64,000 nt of DNA, from positions 2,049,501 to 2,113,500 of the forward strand of contig NZ_CP042435.1 of NCBI RefSeq assembly GCF_007971225.1. Reading direction: 5' to 3'. The notes beneath the pieces are model-generated. The model was not told the origin of the DNA. It saw nothing but the letters and a program-made list of their open reading frames with translations, and did not search any database. Both the position numbers and the translations under genes were made by a program. This DNA comes from Panacibacter ginsenosidivorans. Lineage in GTDB: Bacteria > Bacteroidota > Bacteroidia > Chitinophagales > Chitinophagaceae. Shown here one piece after another: positions 25,704-33,831 of the stretch. The stretch's first letter is position 1, and every line of letters begins with the position of its first letter.

Positions 25704-26378
25704 TGTAACTTTTTCTTTTACCCATTTTAAAGCTATTTTCAACTGTTCTTCCATAGTTAGTTTTGAATTATCTAATACGATTGCATCTTCTGCTTTACGT
25801 AGTGGGCTTACTTCACGGTTACTGTCGATATAATCACGCATGGCCAGGTTATTAATCACTTCCTCTATTGTGATATTGGGATCTTTTGCAAATAATTCTT
25901 TATAACGACGCTCAACACGTATGGCGGTATCAGCAATCATAAAAATTTTTAGTTCAGCTTTTGGAAACACCGTGGTACCAATATCCCGGCCGTCCATTAC
26001 AATACCTTTTTGTTTTCCCATTTTGCGTTGCTGTGCCACTGCAAAATCACGCACTTCTTTTATAGTGGAAACATCACTTACACTTTCGCTTACCAGCATA
26101 TCCCTTATAAGTGCTTCTACATTTTCATCATTCAGGTAAATGTCACTTTTACCAGTGCTATTATTGAATACAAATCCGAGGCTAATATTCTGAAGCGCTG
26201 TTTCTGCCTTCTTCTTGTCTTTCCAGTTTATATGGTTGCGCAAAAAATATAAAGTAATAGCACGGTACATAGCGCCACTGTCAATAAAAGTATATCCCAG
26301 TTCACTGGCTAATTGTCTGGCAAGTGTGCTTTTGCCACAAGACGAATAACCATCAATAGTAACAATGATCTTTTTCAT
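25701..26378 (-). CDS. cmk: Cytidylate kinase
   Basis: Phosphorylates CMP and dCMP with ATP in pyrimidine nucleotide metabolism. P-loop GYSSCGKST at residues 10-18, the SGAMYRAITLYFLR segment around 34-47, and the GRDIGTTVFPKAELKIFMIA block near 130-149, all diagnostic of Cmk. Length 225 is standard. Start ATG at 26378. It is on the minus strand behind lolA but separated from it by a terminator-like hairpin, so it is probably expressed from its own promoter. Confidence 0.93.
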   Translation of the reverse strand: MKKIIVTIDGYSSCGKSTLARQLASELGYTFIDSGAMYRAITLYFLRNHINWKDKKKAETALQNISLGFVFNNSTGKSDIYLNDENVEALIRDMLVSESVSDVSTIKEVRDFAVAQQRKMGKQKGIVMDGRDIGTTVFPKAELKIFMIADTAIRVERRYKELFAKDPNITIEEVINNLAMRDYIDSNREVSPLRKAEDAIVLDNSKLTMEEQLKIALKWVKEKVT

Positions 26379-26415
26379 GAGGGGGTAAAAATGATAAAAA
26401 AAAACCGTTGTTCAA

Positions 26416-26439
26416 AGAAAAGCCCCGTATAAACGAGGC
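26416..26439 (-). terminator. Terminator after lolA-like gene
   Basis: On the minus strand GCCTCGT pairs with ACGGGGC (one U-G wobble, loop TTAT, plus-strand 26422-26439), followed by TTTTC. Confidence 0.65.
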
Positions 26440-26466
26440 ATTATCAAGAATATTACTTTTACTACT

Positions 26467-27099
26467 TTATTGTGTAACAACTTCCACACCTGGATGTTTT
26501 GCTGCATCAAATACAAATTTGCTGTCTGCGAGTGCCGCGGTAGTACTTACGTTGGTTAGGCTGAATTCAATAATATTATCACTCTTATCAATAACCTGTG
26601 CTTTTAGGATCATCTTCTTTGTTTTATCAACATATACGGTAACCTGTTTAAAGTTTTTACGTTTATCAGTTGGATACATAACAATTTCATGAGACGGGCC
26701 TGCACTTGATATCAGTTTATAGGTAAAATCCTGGTCATAAAAATTGGAAAGTAATTTTTGAGGCGTAAGCATTTTTGTGTCTTCATTATCAACATCAGCT
26801 ACAGTTACTTCATCCTCTCCGTTGTAATTCCAAACTTTGACACCATCGCAGAAAATTTCAGTAGCACCTTGTTTTAGGTAATATTTCTGTCCTTTAATGT
26901 TAATAATACCCTTGGCGGAACCTTTTAATGCTTTATTCCTGTCTTTGGTGGTATAAGAAAAATTTGCTATTACACCTTTCAACGTTTTAAGTTTTGCGCT
27001 CACCTCATCCAGCACTTTCTTAGCATTAGGGTCATTTTGTGCATTAGCAATTCCATTAAAACCAATAATTAGTAAAAGCAATAGATAAACTTTTTTCAT
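26467..27099 (-). CDS. LolA-like outer membrane lipoprotein carrier protein
   Basis: Periplasmic carrier that shuttles lipoproteins from the inner to the outer membrane. Signal peptide MKKVYLLLLLIIGFNGIANA, then the LolA fold of about 190 residues: TLKGVIANFSYTTKDRNK, IINIKGQKYYLKQGATEIFCDG (abridged) and VWNYN, which correspond to the open hydrophobic beta-sheet. Length 210 is typical of Bacteroidota LolA. In many Bacteroidota it follows an FtsK gene, which is not present here. Start ATG at 27099, divergent from bamD. Confidence 0.85.
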   Translation of the reverse strand: MKKVYLLLLLIIGFNGIANAQNDPNAKKVLDEVSAKLKTLKGVIANFSYTTKDRNKALKGSAKGIINIKGQKYYLKQGATEIFCDGVKVWNYNGEDEVTVADVDNEDTKMLTPQKLLSNFYDQDFTYKLISSAGPSHEIVMYPTDKRKNFKQVTVYVDKTKKMILKAQVIDKSDNIIEFSLTNVSTTAALADSKFVFDAAKHPGVEVVTQ

Positions 27100-27307
27100 T
27101 TCCTTCTTTTTTGGGTTTGCAAAAATAGACGTTTAATTTGTCCTTCTTAATGTTCTTTTTTTAATATATCACTATAAATCAATTTTATTGCCTGTTATGA
27201 CACAATGAGACACTAAACCGGGATTTATGTATTTATTAACTGATTTAGCTTTGCTTAAGAATTTTCTAAACGATAATTTGCCGGAATAATATAATTTTGC
27301 ACACTTT

Positions 27308-28111
27308 ATGAAATTTTTCCTGAGCATTTTAATGGCTTCTGTGTTACTGACCTCTTGTGCTTCAAAACTTGGTAAAGTGTTGAAAAGCAAGGACAATGAG
27401 TATAAATTGAAAATGGCTGAGCAATACTATGCACAGAAAAAATACGTTCAGGCACAACAGGTCTTTGAAGATATAATGCCATATTTCAGGGGTAGTGATA
27501 AGTATGAAGACATGTTTTATAAATATGCTTATTGTGCTTATAATCAAAAAGATTACCTGAATGCGGAAAGCCTTTTCAAAACTTATACAGAAAATTTTCC
27601 CAACAGTACCAGGCTGGAAGAATGTGAATACATGCGGTGTTACTGTTACTACAAGCAATCTCCCAAAGTTGAACTTGACCAGACAGCTACTTCAAAGACT
27701 ATTTCTTTGATGCAGGCGTTTATAAATACGCATCCGCAATCATCCAGAATAAAAGATGCCACCGAGATAATGGATATTTGCAGGGCAAAGCTTGAATTGA
27801 AAGAATTTAAAGCAGCCCAATTGTATTATGACATGGGCGGATATAACTATAGGGCCGCAGCCATCGCTTTTTCTACTTTAATGGACGACTATCCCGATTC
27901 TGATAAAAGCGACGAATACAAACTAATGGCCATTAAAGCATATTATAAATATGCAGAGCTAAGTGTTATTGATAAACAACAGGAACGTTTTGAAAAGGTA
28001 ATTTCCGAATGTTCAGATTTTAAAGATAGATTTACTGACAGTAAACATGCTGCAGAAGTAGATTCTTATAAAGCATTAGCAGAAAACAATATAAAAAATA
28101 TCACAAAATGA
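27308..28111 (+). CDS. bamD: Outer membrane assembly lipoprotein BamD
   Basis: Outer-membrane lipoprotein of the BAM beta-barrel assembly machine. The lipobox is LLTSC (cysteine at residue 17), followed by TPR-like helical repeats: YKLKMAEQYYAQKKYVQAQQ (abridged) near 32-50, YKYAYCAYNQKDYLNAESLF around 73-92 and further pairs to residue 240. Length 267 is normal. The stop overlaps the ATG of the omega-like gene, so the two are translated together, the order commonly seen in this phylum (bamD, omega-like, coaBC). Confidence 0.9.
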   Translation: MKFFLSILMASVLLTSCASKLGKVLKSKDNEYKLKMAEQYYAQKKYVQAQQVFEDIMPYFRGSDKYEDMFYKYAYCAYNQKDYLNAESLFKTYTENFPNSTRLEECEYMRCYCYYKQSPKVELDQTATSKTISLMQAFINTHPQSSRIKDATEIMDICRAKLELKEFKAAQLYYDMGGYNYRAAAIAFSTLMDDYPDSDKSDEYKLMAIKAYYKYAELSVIDKQQERFEKVISECSDFKDRFTDSKHAAEVDSYKALAENNIKNITK

Positions 28112-28449
28112 ATAAACTAAGGAAGCATATGAGCGCCAATACAACCAATGTTGTAGAAGCAAAAAACCTCATGGAGATAAAGGCGCCCACCGGCAACCTT
28201 TACGAATCTATAGCCATCATTGCAAAAAGGGCTAATCAGATCAATATTTCATTGAAAGAAGAGCTGCACAATAAGCTGGAAGAATTTGCCAGCCATACAG
28301 ACAGTCTTGAAGAGATTCACGAAAATAAAGAGCAGATAGAGATCTCAAGAGCTTACGAAAAAATGCCAAACCCTGCTATTCTTGCAACACAGGAATTCCT
28401 GGAAGGTAAAGTTTACTACCGCAATAATGACGATGACCTGTTTAGATAA
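28108..28449 (+). CDS. RNA polymerase omega subunit-like (RpoZ/RPB6 fold) protein
   Basis: A 113-residue protein that in Bacteroidota occupies the position between bamD and coaBC and is annotated as an RNA polymerase omega-type subunit. The segment APTGNLYESIAIIAKRANQI (residues 26-45) carries the ...YE...IAKRA.QI pattern of omega/RPB6, and PNPAILATQEFLEGKVYYR the C-terminal half. The ATG at 28108 overlaps the bamD stop; ATG at 28129 is an alternative. A terminator lies 27 bp after the stop, which separates it from coaBC here. Confidence 0.75.
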   Translation: MNKLRKHMSANTTNVVEAKNLMEIKAPTGNLYESIAIIAKRANQINISLKEELHNKLEEFASHTDSLEEIHENKEQIEISRAYEKMPNPAILATQEFLEGKVYYRNNDDDLFR

Positions 28450-28475
28450 CACGTTATTCTTTTGATATTATCAGC

Positions 28476-28510
28476 AAAACGACAGTACACACTGTCGTTT
28501 TTGTTATTTT
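28476..28510 (+). terminator. Rho-independent terminator after the bamD operon
   Basis: AAACGACAG and CTGTCGTTT (28477-28500) form a 9-bp stem around TACACA, followed by TTGTTATTTT. Confidence 0.85.
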
Positions 28511-28548
28511 AGAGGTTTATTTATGATTACAGGTTATTAACTTAGTTA

Positions 28549-28610
28549 TAATTTTTATGAACCGGGCTTAAGAATAACTATTAAACTTTTGTTGCGTCGC
28601 ACACTTCTAC
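28549..28610 (-). repeat. Intergenic repeat arm 21 (left type, GTG subtype)
   Basis: Core 28591-28610 (GTTGCGTCGCACACTTCTAC), outer tail AATTTTTATGAACCGGGC. Gene-less pair with arm 22; the 94-bp spacer holds ATCAGGTTT (28636-28644) paired with AAACCTGAT (28676-28684) and an inner GCATTG/CAATGC hairpin (28656-28673). Confidence 0.87.
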
Positions 28611-28704
28611 AATGAATAGGTCTAAGCAATGAGCAATCAGGTTTAAAATAAATATGCATTGCTTACTCAATGCAGAAACCTGATAGCTGATACCTGTTCC
28701 AAAC

Positions 28705-28765
28705 GCACAAGTGAGTGACACAACAGGCGATGACCAAAAGAAAAAAAAGCCGGTAACCAAATCAT
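28705..28765 (+). repeat. Intergenic repeat arm 22 (right type, ACA subtype)
   Basis: Core 28705-28724 (GCACAAGTGAGTGACACAAC), middle AGGCGATGACC, tail GCCGGTAACCAAATC. In frame with coaBC but upstream of its start. Confidence 0.85.
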
Positions 28766-28782
28766 TCCTTATACAAGTAAAT

Positions 28783-29979
28783 ATGCTTAAAGGGAAAAAA
28801 ATTCTACTCGGTATTACAGGCAGCATCGCTGCATATAAAACTATTTTGCTTGTAAGGCTTCTTGTAAAAGCGGGTGCAGAAGTAAAAGTTGTTATTACGG
28901 AATCTGCAAAAAGCTTTGTATCGCCGCTGGTACTGTCTACACTTTCTAATAATGAAGTTTTAGTTGATCTTTTTGACGAGGATACCTGGGCCAATCATGT
29001 TATGCTTGGCCGCTGGGCAGATGTAATGTTAATTGCTCCACTTAGTTGTAATACACTGGCTAAAATGGCCAATGGCCAATGCGATAATTTATTACTTGCT
29101 GTTTATTTATCAGCCACCTGTCCTGTGGTTGTTTCGCCTGCCATGGACGAAGACATGTGGCACCATCCGTCTACCAAAAGAAATATTGAGCTACTCCAAT
29201 CTTATGGCAATAGCATTATTGATGTGGAGAAAGGAGAGCTTGCCAGCGGTTTAATCGGGGAAGGACGTATGGCTGAACCCGAAACAATTGTGCAATATCT
29301 TACAGAACATTTTTTCAGAGGCTTAGCACTAAGTGGTAAAAAAGTTTTGATAACAGCGGGGCCAACATACGAGGCTCTGGATCCTGTTCGTTTTATTGGC
29401 AATCATTCATCTGGTAAAATGGGTTTTGCTTTAGCTGAAGCATTTTATTTAAATGGTGCATCAGTAGATTTGGTAACAGGGCCAACCCAACTGCAAACAA
29501 ACTATTCTGGAATAAATGTTACAAAAGTTTCCAGTGCTGAACAAATGTATGAGAAGTGCAGTATAATTTTTCCTTCTGCGCACATTGCAGTAATGAGCGC
29601 CGCAGTTGCAGACTACAAACCAATAGAAGTTGCCCCGGAAAAAATAAAAAAAACAACCGAAGATTTAACAATACGTCTTTCCAAAACAAAGGATATTTTA
29701 AAATCTTTGGGTGAGCAAAAAAAGAAAGGTCAGTTATTGGTTGGTTTTGCGCTGGAAACAAATAATGAAAGAGAATATGCATTAAAGAAAATGCAAACAA
29801 AGAACACAGATATGATCGTGCTTAATTCATTGCGCGATAAAAATGCAGGCTTTGGTCATGACACCAACAAAGTAACCATCTTTGATAAAGAAGGCAATGA
29901 ATTTGCTTTAGACCTTGCATCGAAACAAAATATTGCAACCGACATTGTAAACATTATTATACAAAAGATCAATGCCTAA
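28783..29979 (+). CDS. coaBC: Bifunctional phosphopantothenoylcysteine decarboxylase/synthetase CoaBC
   Basis: Two consecutive steps of coenzyme A synthesis. The N-terminal flavoprotein domain (residues 1-180) has LLGITGSIAAYKTILLVR, the FMN-binding start, NHVMLGRWADVMLIAPLSCN (abridged; catalytic His and Asn region) and PAMDEDMWHHP. The C-terminal synthetase domain has ITAGPTYEALDPVRFIGNHSSGKMG (abridged) near 188-212 and VMSAAVADYKP. Length 398 is normal. The frame is open to 28711, but those residues come from repeat arm 22; the ATG at 28783 (MLKGKKILLGI) is right. Overlaps the DUF4835 gene start. Confidence 0.93.
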   Translation: MLKGKKILLGITGSIAAYKTILLVRLLVKAGAEVKVVITESAKSFVSPLVLSTLSNNEVLVDLFDEDTWANHVMLGRWADVMLIAPLSCNTLAKMANGQCDNLLLAVYLSATCPVVVSPAMDEDMWHHPSTKRNIELLQSYGNSIIDVEKGELASGLIGEGRMAEPETIVQYLTEHFFRGLALSGKKVLITAGPTYEALDPVRFIGNHSSGKMGFALAEAFYLNGASVDLVTGPTQLQTNYSGINVTKVSSAEQMYEKCSIIFPSAHIAVMSAAVADYKPIEVAPEKIKKTTEDLTIRLSKTKDILKSLGEQKKKGQLLVGFALETNNEREYALKKMQTKNTDMIVLNSLRDKNAGFGHDTNKVTIFDKEGNEFALDLASKQNIATDIVNIIIQKINA

Positions 29980-30892
29980 GAAAATTTGTCTTTTAGTCTT
30001 ACTTACCGCTGTAACATTTTATGCCGGGGCACAGGAAATGCAGGCAAAGGTTACTGTACTTGCACAGCAATTAGGCACTTCAGTAAATAAAAACATATTT
30101 GTAACAATGCAGAACCAGCTTACGAATATGATCAATAGCCGTAAGTGGACAAAAGATGTTTTTCAAACACAGGAAAAAATACAATGCAATTTTTTGTTGA
30201 ATATTTCAAGCGTTGCAGACGATAATGTATACAAGGCATCATTGACTATACAGGCTGCAAGACCAGTGTACAATGCTACTTATCAAAGCCCCCTGGTAAA
30301 TTTCCAGGATGTTGATTTTACTTTTAAATATATAGAATACCAGCCCGTAGAATTCAATGAAACGAGGGTAGGCGGTAATGATCCGCTTGCCGGAAATCTT
30401 ACAGCCATATTTGCTTATTATGTCTATATCATACTTGGTCTTGATTATGATTCTTTTGAAGCAAAAGGTGGCGACCCATATTTTCAAAAAGCACAGAACA
30501 TTGTAACCAATGCACCTGAATCAAGAGACATCAGCGGATGGAAGGCTTTTGATGGCAATCGTAACCGTTATTGGTTAAGCAATAATCTTACCACCAGCAA
30601 GTACAACCAGATACACGATATACTTTACTCCTATTTTCGTTCTGGCCTTGACAACCTTTATCAGGACCAGGTGGCAGCACGTAACAGTACCCTTTCTACA
30701 CTTGGTAATCTTATGGATTTTGTACAGCAAAATCCTAATACCATGATCGTACAGTTCTTTCTGCAAAACAGGAGCGATGAACTGATCGGCATTTTTAAGA
30801 AAGCCGACCCGCTTACCAAGGCAAAAGCGGTTGAGTTGCTTTCAAAGATCGATGTTGCAAATACTTCCAGGTACAGAACAGAATTAAAATAG
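29972..30892 (+). CDS. DUF4835 family secreted protein
   Basis: A 306-residue exported protein of the DUF4835 family, conserved in Bacteroidota next to coaBC. Signal peptide MPKKICLLVLLTAVTFYAGA followed by QEMQAKVTVL. Family blocks include MINSRKWTKDVFQTQEKIQC (abridged), YIILGLDYDSFEAKGGDPYF and RYWLSNNLTTSKYNQIHDI. Function unknown, likely envelope-related. The start ATG overlaps the coaBC stop by eight bases and the stop is followed three bases later by the DUF4296 start, so coaBC-DUF4835-DUF4296 form one operon. Confidence 0.85.
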   Translation: MPKKICLLVLLTAVTFYAGAQEMQAKVTVLAQQLGTSVNKNIFVTMQNQLTNMINSRKWTKDVFQTQEKIQCNFLLNISSVADDNVYKASLTIQAARPVYNATYQSPLVNFQDVDFTFKYIEYQPVEFNETRVGGNDPLAGNLTAIFAYYVYIILGLDYDSFEAKGGDPYFQKAQNIVTNAPESRDISGWKAFDGNRNRYWLSNNLTTSKYNQIHDILYSYFRSGLDNLYQDQVAARNSTLSTLGNLMDFVQQNPNTMIVQFFLQNRSDELIGIFKKADPLTKAKAVELLSKIDVANTSRYRTELK

Positions 30893-30895
30893 AGC

Positions 30896-31252
30896 ATGAA
30901 AAAATTGTTTGTAACAATATTGGTATGCTGCGCTTTTGCATGCACTTCTCCTGATAAAATGCCGGAGGATGTAATGAATATCGAACAAATGAAACCAATC
31001 GTCTGGGATATGATGCGTGCAGGAATGCTTGTACAAAATCAATTCAGGCTGGATACGGCAACTCAAAAAAAAGAAGCCGTAGCCAATTATCAAAAAGTAT
31101 TTGATATACACGGCACTACTAAAGATGCATTCTATCACAGTTATCAATATTATCTTGAACATCCTGATAAACATAAAATATTACTCGATTCAGTAGCAGC
31201 TTATGCCAACAGGCAAAGAATAGATCTTTTTAAAAAGCTACATGAAGAGTAA
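30896..31252 (+). CDS. DUF4296 family lipoprotein
   Basis: A 118-residue probable lipoprotein: MKKLFVTILVCCAFACTSPDK has a lipobox-like AFAC with the cysteine at residue 16. The rest is a helical domain of the DUF4296 family (KMPEDVMNIEQMKPIVWDMM, abridged, and FDIHGTTKDAFYHSYQYYLEHP). Unknown function, Bacteroidota-specific. Third gene of the coaBC operon; start ATG at 30896, three bases after the DUF4835 stop. Confidence 0.78.
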   Translation: MKKLFVTILVCCAFACTSPDKMPEDVMNIEQMKPIVWDMMRAGMLVQNQFRLDTATQKKEAVANYQKVFDIHGTTKDAFYHSYQYYLEHPDKHKILLDSVAAYANRQRIDLFKKLHEE

Positions 31253-31256
31253 TTAT

Positions 31257-31289
31257 TTTGCTCATTTACCATGCTTAAAAATAAATTTG
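31257..31289 (+). promoter_or_regulatory. Putative Bacteroidota promoter before the CoA-transferase gene
   Basis: TTTG (31257-31260) and TAAATTTG (31282-31289) match the -33 and -7 elements with a 21-nt spacer, slightly longer than the usual 19-20. The start codon is 22 bp further on. Confidence 0.45.
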
Positions 31290-31310
31290 CTTCACTACAA
31301 CACGCCTGCC

Positions 31311-32006
31311 ATGAACAAAGTATTTGCAAATGCTGATGATGCCATACACGACCTGCAAAACGGCGACACCATTATGCTTGGTGGATTCGGACTTTGTGGT
31401 ATTCCCGAAAATTGTATAGCTGCCCTGGTGCGCAAAGGCGCTACAAACCTTACCTGCATTTCCAATAATGCAGGTGTGGATGATTTTGGTCTTGGGCTTT
31501 TATTAAAAACAAAACAGATCAAAAAAATGATCAGCAGTTATGTGGGCGAGAATGCAGAGTTTGAAAGACAATTGCTCAGCGGCGAGCTTGAAGTTGATCT
31601 TATACCGCAAGGCACGTTGGCCACCCGCATACAAATGGCAGGCATGGGCATCCCTGCTTTTTTTACACCCGCAGGTTATGGAACAGAAATAGCCATAGGC
31701 AAAGAGGTTCGCGAATTCAAGGGTAAGATGCATTTAATGGAGCATGCATTGCATGCAAGGTTTGCGTTGGTAAAAGCATGGAAGGGCGATACAATGGGCA
31801 ACCTGGTGTTTAGAAAAACTACCCGCAATTTTTCTACGTCAATGGCAAAGGCCGGCGATATTACCATTGCAGAAGTAGAAGAACTGGTAGAGCCCGGCGC
31901 GCTAAACCCCGACGAAATACATGTGGCCGGTGTATATGTGCACCGCATCTTTAAAGGTAGTAATTATGCAAAACGCATTGAAAGAAAAACAACAAGCATA
32001 AAATAA
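31311..32006 (+). CDS. scoA: 3-oxoacid CoA-transferase subunit A
   Basis: Alpha subunit of the succinyl-CoA:3-ketoacid (acetoacetate) CoA-transferase that activates or releases acetoacetate. The family signature is clear: DAIHDLQNGDTIMLGGFGLCGIPENC (abridged) at the N-terminus, CISNNAGVDDFGLG near 49-62, and IPAFFTPAGYGTEIAIGKE around 118-136. Length 231 is normal. The ATG at 31311 is preferred over the longer frame to 31242. Subunit B carries the catalytic glutamate and normally follows directly, but none is present: repeat arm 23 begins at the stop codon. Confidence 0.9.
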   Translation: MNKVFANADDAIHDLQNGDTIMLGGFGLCGIPENCIAALVRKGATNLTCISNNAGVDDFGLGLLLKTKQIKKMISSYVGENAEFERQLLSGELEVDLIPQGTLATRIQMAGMGIPAFFTPAGYGTEIAIGKEVREFKGKMHLMEHALHARFALVKAWKGDTMGNLVFRKTTRNFSTSMAKAGDITIAEVEELVEPGALNPDEIHVAGVYVHRIFKGSNYAKRIERKTTSIK

Positions 32007-32064
32007 TTTTAGGGTTACGGGCTTTGGTTCTTTGGTCATCGCCTGTTGTGTCACTCACTTGTAC
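32004..32064 (-). repeat. Intergenic repeat arm 23 (left type, ACA subtype)
   Basis: Core 32045-32064 (GTTGTGTCACTCACTTGTAC). The tail TAATTTTAGGGTTACGGGC starts with the scoA stop codon. With arm 24 it encloses a 75-residue ORF. Confidence 0.88.
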
Positions 32065-32127
32065 ATTCAAATCGTTAGGCAGCTATTTATTGATTACAGA
32101 AATAAAATCATTGCCCTTAACTAATGC

Positions 32128-32355
32128 ATGCCTAAAGGTATCTACAGTCTAAGATCTCCTTATGGTTCTTACAGGTATTTCCGTTTTACAGACAAAAATC
32201 AAAAAAGAATAATCGTACCTTTTTATATTATGTCTTACTCAGATTTTTTGTTTGATGAATGGTTTGAGATTCTGGTTTATAAAACCAAGGCTAAAAAAAT
32301 AACAACAGTAGAAAAGTTCTATCCGCTAGTAGAAATAAACAAGCCTGATGAATAA
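32128..32355 (+). CDS. Small hypothetical protein
   Basis: A 75-residue basic, aromatic-rich protein (MPKGIYSLRSPYGSYRYFRF...) without signal peptide, membrane segment or recognised motif. Start ATG at 32128. It is the only open frame in the 300-bp interval between arms 23 and 24. Could be a real small gene or a remnant; the family is not recognised. Confidence 0.45.
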   Translation: MPKGIYSLRSPYGSYRYFRFTDKNQKRIIVPFYIMSYSDFLFDEWFEILVYKTKAKKITTVEKFYPLVEINKPDE

Positions 32356-32364
32356 TGGACAATA

Positions 32365-32425
32365 GTACAAGTGAGTGACACAACAGGCGACGCCATAAAA
32401 TACAAAAGCTGGTATCAAAAAATTA
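32365..32425 (+). repeat. Intergenic repeat arm 24 (right type, ACA subtype)
   Basis: Core 32365-32384 (GTACAAGTGAGTGACACAAC), middle AGGCGACGCCATAAAA, tail GCTGGTATCAAAAAATTA. The final TTA is the stop codon of the DUF1080 gene. Confidence 0.88.
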
Positions 32426-33796
32426 CTTCAACTCTTTTATCTTAATGCTTCTGTAGTGTACTTCGTTGCCGTGATCCTGTAAAAGAATATGTCCCTGTTT
32501 TGCTTCGCCAAAGTTTGGCCACACTTTATATTTGCTGATGGCAACAAGATCGCGGAAGGCCTGCGAACCACGTTCATACTCCAGCACTTTAATGCCATTG
32601 AGATAATGCTCCACATGATTGTTGGGATACACGATGATGCGGCCGGTATTCCACTCCCCGACTTTATGAACAAAGCGTGGCTGTTTTGGTGCAGCGATCA
32701 GATCGTATAAAGAAGCCAGCGTTCTGTTGCCATCACGACCAAGCTTTGCATCGGGGTGCAATGCATCATCAAGCACCTGGTATTCTAAACCGATTGCGGA
32801 ACCAGTATTGTTTTCTGTAAGCGTTACAAAATATTTTACACCACTGTTAGCGCCGGGTGTAAGTTTAAATTCGAAAGAAAGATCGAATGCGCTGTATTGA
32901 TCCAGCGTAACTATGTCACCGGCGTTGCCACCTTCTTTACCTTCTGAAGATAAGACCGTGATCTCTCCATTTTTTACTGTCCATTCTTCTTTTGGAAAAT
33001 CATCTTTATATGCACCACGCCATCCTTTACTGGTTACACCATCGAATAATAATTTCCAGCCATTCTTTTTCTCGTAATCGGTTAATGTATTGGGGATATT
33101 ATTAAGCACATAAATATTAGGAGGAAAAGTTGTGGGTGTAATATTGGTTGTTTTGATGTGGATGTTTTTCCAGTAAATTTTTTCGCCAACGAGTTTTGCA
33201 TTATCGCCAATGCTGTGTACCTGCAATGCGATGAAACCTTTACTATCCATTGTATCTACCACGTATGCGGCAGGCACATCATTTATCCAGGTTTTTATTT
33301 CATGACCAACACATTCCACGTGTATCTTATTAAATGCACCGGGTTTAAAAGCGTTCTGCGCAGCAGGGTTTAATGATAATGGGTATAACCAATCCCTTCT
33401 TCCTTCATCATATAAACCTGCTGTCCATTTGCGGCTGGATGGATCAAGCTCATACTGGTAACCGTAAACTTTTCCTTTCCCATCATTTGCCTGCGCATCA
33501 AAATGGCTTCTTAACTGTATGCCTGAGTTAGCTGTTGTATCGTCGATCTTTACTTCAAGTTCCAGAACAAAATCACCATACTCCTTTTCAGTGACAAGAA
33601 AAGTATTAGGCGATGAAAGCACTGTTGTGCCAACGATCATCCCACCTTCAATTTTATAATCAGCATTGCCCGTTATTTTTTTCCAGCCATTAAATGTTTT
33701 ACCGTCAAAAAGATTTACAAAGCCACTGGTATTTTTCTGTGCCTGTACTGTAAAGCAGCATATAAAAGCAATCATTAAAAATGTGGGATGTTTCAT
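32423..33796 (-). CDS. Secreted protein with two DUF1080 (3-keto-disaccharide hydrolase-type) domains
   Basis: A 457-residue exported protein with signal peptide MKHPTFLMIAFICCFTVQAQ. Two concanavalin-like DUF1080 domains follow: FVNLFDGKTFNGWKKITG (about 26-43) with SGIQLRSHFD, and WKLLFDGVTSKGWRG (about 246-260) with NSGVKYFVTL. Family members hydrolyse 3-keto-glycosides or bind glycans; the Gfo/Idh dehydrogenases in this window could supply such keto-sugars, though they are not adjacent. Start ATG at 33796. It lies 35 bp downstream of apbE-like on the same strand. Confidence 0.87.
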   Translation of the reverse strand: MKHPTFLMIAFICCFTVQAQKNTSGFVNLFDGKTFNGWKKITGNADYKIEGGMIVGTTVLSSPNTFLVTEKEYGDFVLELEVKIDDTTANSGIQLRSHFDAQANDGKGKVYGYQYELDPSSRKWTAGLYDEGRRDWLYPLSLNPAAQNAFKPGAFNKIHVECVGHEIKTWINDVPAAYVVDTMDSKGFIALQVHSIGDNAKLVGEKIYWKNIHIKTTNITPTTFPPNIYVLNNIPNTLTDYEKKNGWKLLFDGVTSKGWRGAYKDDFPKEEWTVKNGEITVLSSEGKEGGNAGDIVTLDQYSAFDLSFEFKLTPGANSGVKYFVTLTENNTGSAIGLEYQVLDDALHPDAKLGRDGNRTLASLYDLIAAPKQPRFVHKVGEWNTGRIIVYPNNHVEHYLNGIKVLEYERGSQAFRDLVAISKYKVWPNFGEAKQGHILLQDHGNEVHYRSIKIKELK

Positions 33797-33831
33797 ATTG
33801 GAAATTTTAAAAAAATTAAATCTACTATTTT

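Noticed and set aside
27292-27299. TAATTTTG as the bamD promoter -7 box
   Set aside because: It lies only nine bases before the ATG, which would leave almost no leader, and no -33 element is at the right distance.
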